Assembly (NCBI RefSeq): GCF_023228785.1
Contig: NZ_JALOAN010000001.1
Location: 47,593 to 111,592 of the forward strand
Origin: Sulfurimonas sp.
GTDB taxonomy: Bacteria > Campylobacterota > Campylobacteria > Campylobacterales > Sulfurimonadaceae
Reading direction: 5' to 3'
Length of the DNA: 64,000 nt
Position 1 is the stretch's first letter. Each line of letters begins with the position of its first letter. The translations under genes and the position numbers were made by a program. The notes under the pieces are model-generated. The model did no database searches, was not told where the DNA came from, and was given only the letters and a program-made list of their open reading frames with translations. Of this stretch, positions 8,802-16,173 are shown in pieces.

Positions 8802-9437
8802 ATGGCGAAAAAAAGAGTAGAACCATTTAACCCATGGCCTAGTTTTGTTGATCTCTTTGCTTCGGTTATTATGGTTGTTTTGATGTTTATGCTAGTTCTT
8901 ATCGTAAATATAACTTACTACTCACAGTTTAGATATAAGATTTCTTATACTGGCACAGTTGCTATTAAAGAAATGACTATAAAACCCTTAGTATCTAAGG
9001 TTGAGCCTTTGCTTCAAAGTGACTCAAAAGAAAAAATCATGCCTTCTGCTGGTGCTGATTATAGCAATGTTCAAAACAACTTTGTGCGACAGGAAAATCT
9101 TATCTATGATGATTGGATGATAATAAAGTACTTAGGTAATGAAGTTATTTTAGATACTAAAAGCATTGAGGATATTGACAAGTTTTTAAAAAATGCTAAG
9201 GAGAAGTTCTATGGTCACTATGTTTCTCTCTATATAAAAGAACCAAAAAACCAAGTCAGTGCCTCTGTATCTAAACAGTTAGCACTCTCTAGAATTATAA
9301 ATATTAGAAATTTAATTCGTAAGTTTGACTATAGAAATGATGATGTAGTAGTTAGGTTAAAAGAAAATATTCCGCAAAAAAATTTAGTAGAACATGAATC
9401 TGGTTATGCAGTTATACTCATAAATAGAAAAAAATAA
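8802..9437 (+). CDS. MotB/ExbD-like proton channel partner (SiiA-like role)
   Basis: Protein of 211 residues with a short cytoplasmic N-terminus, one membrane helix (about 17-38) and a periplasmic domain. The helix begins WPSFVDLFASVIMVVLMF. Asp17 sits where MotB, ExbD and SiiA carry the proton-binding aspartate. The periplasmic part (about 120-211) is a diverged OmpA/MotB-like fold without the full peptidoglycan-binding consensus. Salmonella SiiA, the MotB-like partner for SiiE secretion, has almost the same length. The gene sits between the MotA-like gene (3-bp gap) and the TolC gene. The two probably form a stator-like complex. A plain ExbD role in TonB energisation is less likely given the neighbours. 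Confidence 0.78.
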   Translation: MAKKRVEPFNPWPSFVDLFASVIMVVLMFMLVLIVNITYYSQFRYKISYTGTVAIKEMTIKPLVSKVEPLLQSDSKEKIMPSAGADYSNVQNNFVRQENLIYDDWMIIKYLGNEVILDTKSIEDIDKFLKNAKEKFYGHYVSLYIKEPKNQVSASVSKQLALSRIINIRNLIRKFDYRNDDVVVRLKENIPQKNLVEHESGYAVILINRKK

Positions 9438-9463
9438 TAAAATTTTAAAAAGGATAGTTTAAC

Positions 9464-11761
9464 GTGCAAAAAATAGTAGTTTTAATATTTTTCATATTTT
9501 CTTTAAGCTCTTATGCAAATGAAGTTGTAGTGGATATAGAAGATATTACACAAAGCTATAAAAACATTAAAATAGATGAGAACAAGGATTATGAAGACTC
9601 TTCAGTAACAGAGGTAGTTCCTAGTCAATTGCGAGAAATAGATCTCATTGATGTAGTACTTCAAACCATCTCTGCTAGTCACAAGATAAAATCAGCAAGA
9701 GAGAAGATGATACAAGCTAAAACTGATGTAGATATCGCCTTTGCAAACTACTATCCTTCTATTGATGCATCTTACACTAGAACACAAACGCAACTCGATG
9801 CAGAAGAGAAAAAGAAAGGCAATAGCATCTATGACTCTAGATATTTTCGTGATGAAGTTTACTCTTTAAAACTATCTCAAAACCTATATGCAGGTGGAGA
9901 GACTCAAAATGATGTAGAGAGATTAAGAGCTCTATATCTACTCTCAAGAGCTGAATATAAAAAACTCTTAGAGTTAGAGATACAAAAGGCCATTGTTTCT
10001 TATGTTGATGTACTATTTTCAAGAGAGTCTCTTGAAGCTAGTGACAAAAACATAAAAGAGCTTGAAAAGATCTTTGAAATCGTTAAAACAAAGTACGATG
10101 CGGGAGCTTTGTCTATTGGTGAGCTTAGTAACATTGAAGCGAGTGTTTCAAACGCTAAAACTCAATCATCAAGGACAAACTCTGTATATATAAATGCGTT
10201 AGAGTATTTTGAGTTTATAGTTGGAGAGTCATTTGAGGAGACTTATCCACATGAGAAGATAACAAAAGTAGAACTTAGAGATTTTGATGAAATGTTAGAG
10301 AGTTCATTAATAAAGAACTCTGAACTTCAAGCTATAGAGTATCAAATCCTAAGCAAAAAACATAACCTTAAAAAACTCAAATCAGCTTTTAGACCTAAGG
10401 TTGATTTTGTTGCTGGTGCTGAGAGAATGACTTATAAAGAGAGTGTTGAAGAGGATGAAGAGAGATACTATGTAAAACTCCTCTTAAACTACAACCTTTA
10501 TAATGGTGGAAGAGATGAAAAAAAATATCTAAATGCTTTTTCTCAAATCAAAGAAAAAATCTTTGATAAAAAAGCAGAGATTAGAAGAATAAAATGGGGA
10601 TTAGAAAAGTTTCACACCTCTCTTACCTCTCTTCAAGATAACTTATCTAATGCTCAAAAAGAAGTAGATGCATCTGCAAAGATGGTTGAATCTTATTGGG
10701 AGAGCTTTAGAAATGGTGAACAAGATCTATATGTACTTCTTGAGGCTCAAAGACAGTTAAACACTGCAGAACTAAGCTATATACAAAACCAACAAGACAG
10801 TATGAAGGACTACTTTGAGATACTTCGTCTCTCTGGCGAATTACTTGATTATTTTCATATAGATATAGAAAATGAAAACTATCTCGATATGGCAAAATCA
10901 GACTACAGAATGCAACATGCTAAAGTTAAAAAAGATGAAGATATAGAGTATGTTATTTTAGATAATTCCCTAAGTATAGTAGATAAAAACACAACTACAA
11001 AGAGTGATTTGCCACCTCTTGAGAAAGAGGTTAAAAGTAGCGAAGCAGTAGATCTTGATAGTAAAAAACCTACACTCGATGGTATCCTCTCTTTTCATGA
11101 AAACTTTTTACTACAAGACTCACAAAGCTATACTATAGTCATATCTAAGTTTGATAGCTCCATAGAAGCTCTTGGTATGATAGATGAGCTTAGTATTGAA
11201 GATAGCTCTTTTATATATCACTCTTATAAAGATAAAAAGATTCAAACGAACATAGCTTATGGTATCTTTAAAACTAAATCAGAAGCAGGTATTGCACAAA
11301 GTAAACTAAAACTCAAAAACAATAAAAAAGCAAAAATAGAACTTATAAAAACAGTGCAAAAGAGTTTTAACGATTTTGCAGATCTTTTGTTAGTTGATGA
11401 AAAAGAGTTAGACAAATATAAAGATCTGCTAGCTCAACAAGAGTTGGCATTTCAAACAGATAAAAGCTTTAAAGAGGACTTCCTTAAAGCGTCAGAAGAT
11501 AGTTTTACTATCAATATAACTACCCTTTCTTCTATGGAAAGTGCAGGTAAAATCATAGAAAATGCTAAGATAGAAAAAGAGAGTTTTGCCTTTTATTTTG
11601 GTAAAGACAAAAAATTGGTAAAGCTCATGATGGGAATCTATCCTACTTATGAAGATGCAAACCTTGCATTAGAGAATCTTGGAAGTATAAAGACAGAGTT
11701 TATGCCAGTTATAGAGAAGATCTCTTCTAAGCAAACACTCTATAGGAAGTTTAACGAATAA
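9464..11761 (+). CDS. TolC-family outer-membrane channel with C-terminal tandem SPOR-like domains
   Basis: Outer-membrane exit duct of the type I system. It has a signal peptide (cleavage near SYA-N, residue 18), then TolC repeats over about 55-460, including LYAGGETQNDVERL and the matching LYNGGRDEKKYL. The protein is 765 residues, about 300 longer than ordinary TolC. After a linker (460-545) come two SPOR-like modules. The first begins SYTIVISKFDSSIEALGMI and returns with YGIFKTKSEAGIAQSKL. The second begins FTINITTLSSMESAGKII and returns with MMGIYPTYEDANLALENL. SPOR domains bind peptidoglycan, so this channel may be tethered to the cell wall. GTG start with AAAAAGGA upstream. The stop overlaps the next ATG (TAATG). 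Confidence 0.88.
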   Translation: MQKIVVLIFFIFSLSSYANEVVVDIEDITQSYKNIKIDENKDYEDSSVTEVVPSQLREIDLIDVVLQTISASHKIKSAREKMIQAKTDVDIAFANYYPSIDASYTRTQTQLDAEEKKKGNSIYDSRYFRDEVYSLKLSQNLYAGGETQNDVERLRALYLLSRAEYKKLLELEIQKAIVSYVDVLFSRESLEASDKNIKELEKIFEIVKTKYDAGALSIGELSNIEASVSNAKTQSSRTNSVYINALEYFEFIVGESFEETYPHEKITKVELRDFDEMLESSLIKNSELQAIEYQILSKKHNLKKLKSAFRPKVDFVAGAERMTYKESVEEDEERYYVKLLLNYNLYNGGRDEKKYLNAFSQIKEKIFDKKAEIRRIKWGLEKFHTSLTSLQDNLSNAQKEVDASAKMVESYWESFRNGEQDLYVLLEAQRQLNTAELSYIQNQQDSMKDYFEILRLSGELLDYFHIDIENENYLDMAKSDYRMQHAKVKKDEDIEYVILDNSLSIVDKNTTTKSDLPPLEKEVKSSEAVDLDSKKPTLDGILSFHENFLLQDSQSYTIVISKFDSSIEALGMIDELSIEDSSFIYHSYKDKKIQTNIAYGIFKTKSEAGIAQSKLKLKNNKKAKIELIKTVQKSFNDFADLLLVDEKELDKYKDLLAQQELAFQTDKSFKEDFLKASEDSFTINITTLSSMESAGKIIENAKIEKESFAFYFGKDKKLVKLMMGIYPTYEDANLALENLGSIKTEFMPVIEKISSKQTLYRKFNE

Positions 11762-13848
11762 TGAAAACTTTGATCTATATCATCGCTTTTTTGATTGCTA
11801 CATTTGCAATATCTTCTACTATCTACAGTAATCATATAGATAGTTCTGAGCAAATAAAAGCATCACAAGAAGAAGCTATGCTAAAGTCAAAACTACTACA
11901 AATCACTAAAGACTCTATAGAACAAAACAATCTTGAGCTGTTTAAAAATGCTATATATATTTTAAAAGGAAGTTCATCTTTAGTAGATGCAAAACTAGAG
12001 CTAAAAAACTACACTTTTAGTGACAAAATTCTTCTTGAGATGGTTTACTTAAAAGAGAGTGATTGGTTTATAAGCGATGTTACTATAGACGTAAATATAG
12101 CACAGATAAACACAACTAAGACAGGAGTTTACAAACTAACTCTAGCAGATGATAAACAAGAGCTACAAAGTGTAAATATAAAATTTCAAGCCATAAAAGA
12201 TAGTGTTATCAAAGATTTTTTAGTTCCTCTTGAGATAAAAACTCGCTTTTTACAAAGTAGCGAAGTTGATTCAACAACTAAGTTAACAAGGGTGGATCAA
12301 GATACTTTTTCTCTTTGGATCTCATACAAAAGCACATTTAATCAAGAGTCATTAGATGCTAAGCTAGATACCTTTATGTTAGCACTTGGATCTCTTCTTT
12401 TAGTTATCACTATATTCGCTTATCTACTATATAGATTTGTAATATACAAGAGTTTAAAAAGTTCTATGGATAATTTAAATCTCTATCTTACAAATGTACT
12501 AAAGGGAAAAATGCTTGACTTTAAAGAGCAAAAAACTAACTTTAAAGAGCTAGATCTTTTAAGCCAAAACAGTGTAGATCTGAGCAAGAAGTTTATAAAT
12601 ACAACAAATGATCTAACTGTTAGTAGAGACATTATCTACCAAAAAGAGAGAAGTGATGAGCTAACAGGACTCCCAAACAAAAAATCATTTGAAAACGACC
12701 TAAAATATATGTTTATATCAAGTAGAGAGGGTTATGTTATCTACTTAAAGATTGACAAGATTGGTATCTTTACTAAAAATCATGGACCTGAGATTGTAAA
12801 CTCACTTATTGAAGATTTTGCAAAAACTGTGCAACACTATTTTCATAGCCAAAGAGATAGAGATGGAGTCCTCTATAGATTTTTTGGTGGAGAATTTTCT
12901 ATGCTTTTATATGAAAAAGATCTACAAAAAGTAGAAGACACTTTAAATGAAATACTAAAACTTATAGACAAGCTAGTAGATAAGTACTACTTCTTTGACA
13001 GATCTATCTACTTTGGAGCAGTTCCTTTTGATCAGTATGGAACGATAGAGTCAAACATAGAGAATGCTCAAGAAGCTTATGAGAGTGCCTTAGCACAAAA
13101 GAGTAAGTTCTACCACATAGTAGACTTAAAACAACAGGCTGAGTCTATGAAGAAGCTAGAGGGAAGCATTAAAGATATCATAAAACGAAATGACTTTGTA
13201 CTGCAATACCTTCACGATACAGTTGAGTTTGGAGATGAACCAAAGACTCTTATCCAAGAGATCTCGCCTCTTATCATAGATAGTTTTACATTTGAAAATA
13301 TTCCTACAGGAAAGTTTATATCTGTCGCTGAGAGACTTGGTGTTGTGGCTGATTTTGACAAGGCACTTATCATAAAAGCATTAGAGCAGATTGAGCTAGG
13401 GGAGATTGAGCATCAGATCTGTATCGTTTTATCTGTCTCAACTATAACAAATAAACTCTTTATGTCATGGCTACAAGAGACCTCTAAAGAAAATAAATTC
13501 ATGCAAAAGATCATCTTCACTTCACCTAGTTATAGTGTGGCAAGTAATTTTGAAGAATTCAGCCACTTTTACAGCGTACTAAGAGAGTTAAATATAGAGA
13601 CAATGATAAAGAAGTATGATCCAACAGATCTAAATCTTGATAGCTTTAAAGAGTTAAAACCAACATATCTAAAACTAGATAGAAGTTTTTGTCAAGATTT
13701 CAAAAAAGATAGCACCAAACATGGCGTAGTAAAGCAGATCATAGAGTTCTCTCATAAGCATAACATCAAAGTTATAGGAGACTCACTAAAGAGCAAACAG
13801 GACTATCTTGCATTTGAAATGCTAGGTGTCTATGGAACTTCAAGCTAG
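11761..13848 (+). CDS. LapD-like membrane c-di-GMP receptor with degenerate GGDEF and EAL domains
   Basis: Protein of 695 residues. A membrane helix (5-22), a periplasmic LapD/MoxY-like domain (25-205), a second helix (208-230) and a HAMP-like linker lead to a GGDEF domain (about 300-450) and an EAL-type domain (about 460-695). The GGDEF site reads FFGGEFSML at about 374-382, one residue short of GG(D/E)EF. The EAL start reads LIQE instead of EALLR, and the late catalytic VxxEG reads VIGDS. Neither domain is likely to make or cleave c-di-GMP. This is the arrangement of LapD, which senses c-di-GMP inside the cell and controls the periplasmic protease LapG at Lap adhesin exporters. No LapG-like gene is seen here. 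Confidence 0.82.
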   Translation: MKTLIYIIAFLIATFAISSTIYSNHIDSSEQIKASQEEAMLKSKLLQITKDSIEQNNLELFKNAIYILKGSSSLVDAKLELKNYTFSDKILLEMVYLKESDWFISDVTIDVNIAQINTTKTGVYKLTLADDKQELQSVNIKFQAIKDSVIKDFLVPLEIKTRFLQSSEVDSTTKLTRVDQDTFSLWISYKSTFNQESLDAKLDTFMLALGSLLLVITIFAYLLYRFVIYKSLKSSMDNLNLYLTNVLKGKMLDFKEQKTNFKELDLLSQNSVDLSKKFINTTNDLTVSRDIIYQKERSDELTGLPNKKSFENDLKYMFISSREGYVIYLKIDKIGIFTKNHGPEIVNSLIEDFAKTVQHYFHSQRDRDGVLYRFFGGEFSMLLYEKDLQKVEDTLNEILKLIDKLVDKYYFFDRSIYFGAVPFDQYGTIESNIENAQEAYESALAQKSKFYHIVDLKQQAESMKKLEGSIKDIIKRNDFVLQYLHDTVEFGDEPKTLIQEISPLIIDSFTFENIPTGKFISVAERLGVVADFDKALIIKALEQIELGEIEHQICIVLSVSTITNKLFMSWLQETSKENKFMQKIIFTSPSYSVASNFEEFSHFYSVLRELNIETMIKKYDPTDLNLDSFKELKPTYLKLDRSFCQDFKKDSTKHGVVKQIIEFSHKHNIKVIGDSLKSKQDYLAFEMLGVYGTSS

Positions 13849-13856
13849 GATATATT

Positions 13857-14381
13857 ATGAAAAAAATTGCAACCTTTTTAATCACTCTATTTTTACTAAC
13901 TTCTGAGCTTTTAGCTGAAAATAATATAAAAGAAAATGAAAATATCTCTATAAAAACATTTAACATAAGCGATGAGCAAGAGTTATACAACTCTCTAAAG
14001 AAAATCTTCTTCTCTAGCGAACACAAAAACATCTTAGATAGTGGTTGGAGAGGGCTTCATATGAGTAAACGGGTTACTTCTGGCTTTATAGACATTGATG
14101 TAGAAGTTCAAAATGTAGTACTAAGTAGTAAACCTATAGATAAAAATGGCACAAAAGAGTTTACTTTAGAGATCTTTACCACACAAAACGATGAAGTAAC
14201 TCACTTTAAACCAGATAGCTTTTTACATAGACTCTTTTGGAATAGACTAGAGTTTATCTTAGGTTTAGAAGATGAGTGGATAGATTGTCACCATATGTTT
14301 GAGGCACTAGGACAGAACAACCATCTACTTTGTAGTCCAAATGAGCAAAAAGCACTACAAGAAGTAAAGGTAGAGAAGTAG
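13857..14381 (+). CDS. Unknown periplasmic protein of the secretion locus
   Basis: Protein of 174 residues with a clear signal peptide (cleavage near LLA-E, residue 20). The mature part has a helical start, a beta-rich middle (SGFIDIDVEVQNVVLSS, then EFTLEIFTT) and a C-terminal segment with a His-rich Cys motif (DCHHMFEA) and a second Cys 15 residues later, possibly a disulfide. I do not recognise the family. Its position directly after the LapD-like gene (8 bp) is where lapG is often found, but I see no W..C..H..D pattern of the LapG cysteine protease. It may be a partner of the LapD-like periplasmic domain or of the TolC duct. Confidence 0.6.
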   Translation: MKKIATFLITLFLLTSELLAENNIKENENISIKTFNISDEQELYNSLKKIFFSSEHKNILDSGWRGLHMSKRVTSGFIDIDVEVQNVVLSSKPIDKNGTKEFTLEIFTTQNDEVTHFKPDSFLHRLFWNRLEFILGLEDEWIDCHHMFEALGQNNHLLCSPNEQKALQEVKVEK

Positions 14382-14383
14382 CT

Positions 14384-15283
14384 ATGAAAAAACTCATCCT
14401 TGGATCTATACTACTCTCTTTTACTCTCTCTCATGCAGTAACTAAAGAGCAGTTAGATCTATATGAAAAAGAGGCTAGAGATAACAATGCTAGTGCTATG
14501 TTTAGTTTAGGACTTCTCTACTTTAGTGGCGATGGAGTGGTTCAAGACTATAAAAAAGCTTTTGATTTGTACAAAAGTGCATCAAGATCTGGAGATCTAA
14601 AAGCACAAAATAATTTGGCATATATGTACGAACATGGTCTTGGAGTTCAAGGAGATCTCTCTTTAGCACAAGAGTATTACGAAAAAGCAGCAAAATCTGG
14701 ACTAATAGAAGCACAACTAAACTTAGGTCTTTTTTACGAGAACAGCCCTACTCCATCAAATATGCAAAAAGCCTACTCTTGGTACAAAAAAGCGGCAGAA
14801 GCTGGGGATAGAGTTGCTCAAAATAACTTAGCAAAACTCTACTATTTTGGAAATGGTACAGGTGAAAACCTGCAAAAAGCATTTTTTTGGTTTCAAGAAG
14901 CTGCATGGAGTGATGATGCATTAGCACAGTATAACCTTGCTATGATGTATTACAAGTCCGAATATGTATCTTATAGTGCTGATAAAACACTCTTTTGGCT
15001 TGAGAGAAGTGCTAAGGGTGGAAGTAATCATGCACAGAGTAAGCTCGGAGATCTATATGCTGAGGGGATTATAGTTAAAAAAAATCTCAAAACTGCATTT
15101 GAGTGGTACAAAAGAGCTGCAAACGATGGTTTTTTAAGAGCTATATACCAAGTTGGAGTTTTTTACTTTTATGGTCATGGAGTAGATCCAGACAAGTTAG
15201 CAGCAAAAGAGTGGTTACAAAAGGCTCATAGCCTCGGCTATGAGGATGCTACAAGGTTTATGGAGCGAAATTCTTTGCTATAA
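14384..15283 (+). CDS. Secreted Sel1-repeat (SLR) protein
   Basis: Protein of 299 residues with a signal peptide (cleavage near SHA-V, residue 19). At least seven Sel1-like repeats of about 36 residues fill the rest, each with the A..LG.lY..G.gv..d..kA..wy..AA pattern, for example AMFSLGLLYFSGDGVVQDY. SLR proteins are periplasmic or exported scaffolds for protein complexes. It is the last gene of the secretion run, 2 bp after the unknown periplasmic gene. It ends 2 bp from the stop of the convergent HDOD gene. It may be a scaffold or chaperone for the exporter, which is inference from position. Confidence 0.88.
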   Translation: MKKLILGSILLSFTLSHAVTKEQLDLYEKEARDNNASAMFSLGLLYFSGDGVVQDYKKAFDLYKSASRSGDLKAQNNLAYMYEHGLGVQGDLSLAQEYYEKAAKSGLIEAQLNLGLFYENSPTPSNMQKAYSWYKKAAEAGDRVAQNNLAKLYYFGNGTGENLQKAFFWFQEAAWSDDALAQYNLAMMYYKSEYVSYSADKTLFWLERSAKGGSNHAQSKLGDLYAEGIIVKKNLKTAFEWYKRAANDGFLRAIYQVGVFYFYGHGVDPDKLAAKEWLQKAHSLGYEDATRFMERNSLL

Positions 15284-15285
15284 AC

Positions 15286-16101
15286 CTACTCTTCTAGTTT
15301 TGCTTTCATCTCATTTATGATCTTCGCTAACTCATCTGGCTTAAGATTGTTCGCCTTAGCATACTCTATTGCCTCTGTTATAGCCTCCTCTTTAAAAGGA
15401 TGAACGATGTTACAAACCTTGTTTGCTATGTGGATGATCTGAGAGACTAAAAGACTCTTGTTCTCTGGGTTTGCTGGCTCGTCTGCGTACTTTATGTCGT
15501 CTATAAGAGTTTGTGAGAGTCCCCACTTCTCAAACATAGCAGCAGTAACTGTAGATGTGGAAACACCTATATACTTTTTCTCAATATCTGCAATGTTTGT
15601 ACTTATTTTTACCTCTTCAAAAAACTCATTAACTTGATCTTTTTCTTTTATAATTCTTGAGATAATAAACTTACCAGTCTCAAGTAAAAAGGTAGGAAGA
15701 AGAAGTCTGTCTCTTAGATCTGGATCTATCTCGTTAGCAAGTTTAGAAGCCATAACAATAGCCTGACCTGCCGTCTCTAAGAACTTCTCTGAGTCTGCGC
15801 CATAAGGTTCTAGCGAAGTCTCCACAAGGTTTTTTATAGCACTTCCAAGAGCTAAAGAGATGGTAAAGTTCACACCCAAAAGACTAACAGCCATCTGTGA
15901 GGTCTCTATGCGTTTTTTAAAGCCAAACATAGCTGAGTTTGAAACCTTTAAAAGTGTTGAGAGAATAAGTGGATCCGCCCCTATAATATCTGCTAATTCT
16001 TTAGGCGATTTATCTGCTTTGTTTTTATACTCTTCAATGTGAACTACAGTTTGTGGAAGAGGTGGAAGAGAGTCTATTTGAGCCAGTATGTCGTTATTCA
16101 T
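15286..16101 (-). CDS. HDOD-domain regulatory protein
   Basis: Cytoplasmic protein of 271 residues. The HDOD domain covers about 8-205, starting IDSLPPLPQTVVHIEEY and including the characteristic ADIIGADPLILSTLLKVSNSAMFGF and SLLGVNFTISLAL. HDOD proteins are non-catalytic relatives of HD phosphohydrolases, often tied to c-di-GMP, chemotaxis or stress signalling. It has no partner domain. It lies between the secretion operon (convergent, 2-bp gap) and the RTX gene (same strand, upstream), so it may regulate the system, but that is position only. ATG start preceded by AGGAATT. Confidence 0.87.
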   Translation of the reverse strand: MNNDILAQIDSLPPLPQTVVHIEEYKNKADKSPKELADIIGADPLILSTLLKVSNSAMFGFKKRIETSQMAVSLLGVNFTISLALGSAIKNLVETSLEPYGADSEKFLETAGQAIVMASKLANEIDPDLRDRLLLPTFLLETGKFIISRIIKEKDQVNEFFEEVKISTNIADIEKKYIGVSTSTVTAAMFEKWGLSQTLIDDIKYADEPANPENKSLLVSQIIHIANKVCNIVHPFKEEAITEAIEYAKANNLKPDELAKIINEMKAKLEE

Positions 16102-16130
16102 TCGTTTTAATTCCTATGTTATTTTTGTAA

Positions 16131-16136
16131 ATTTTA
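16131..16136 (-). promoter_or_regulatory. Candidate -10 box for the HDOD gene
   Basis: Minus-strand TAAAAT 30 bases before the HDOD ATG, just after the RTX terminator. This would give the HDOD gene its own promoter. Spelling match only. Confidence 0.33.
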
Positions 16137-16145
16137 TGTGAGAAA

Positions 16146-16173
16146 AAGTAGTTTAACTTAAGTTAAACTACTT
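16146..16173 (-). terminator. Rho-independent terminator of the RTX gene (28-bp perfect palindrome)
   Basis: A perfect 28-bp palindrome with centre CTTAAG, which can fold into an 11-bp stem. On the minus strand it is followed by a T-run (ACTTTTTCT). The TAA stop of the RTX gene (16163-16165) lies inside the first arm, so the last codons are part of the hairpin. Confidence 0.72.

Noticed and set aside
7707..9437. Zorya defence system (ZorA/ZorB)
   Set aside because: The MotA/MotB-like pair could suggest ZorAB, but no ZorC, ZorD or ZorE follows. The neighbours are ABC, HlyD and TolC secretion genes, which fits a SiiAB-like role better.
13857..14381. LapG periplasmic protease
   Set aside because: Position fits, but no Cys-His-Asp arrangement of the LapG family is visible. 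The Cys residues are near the C-terminus beside His-His.
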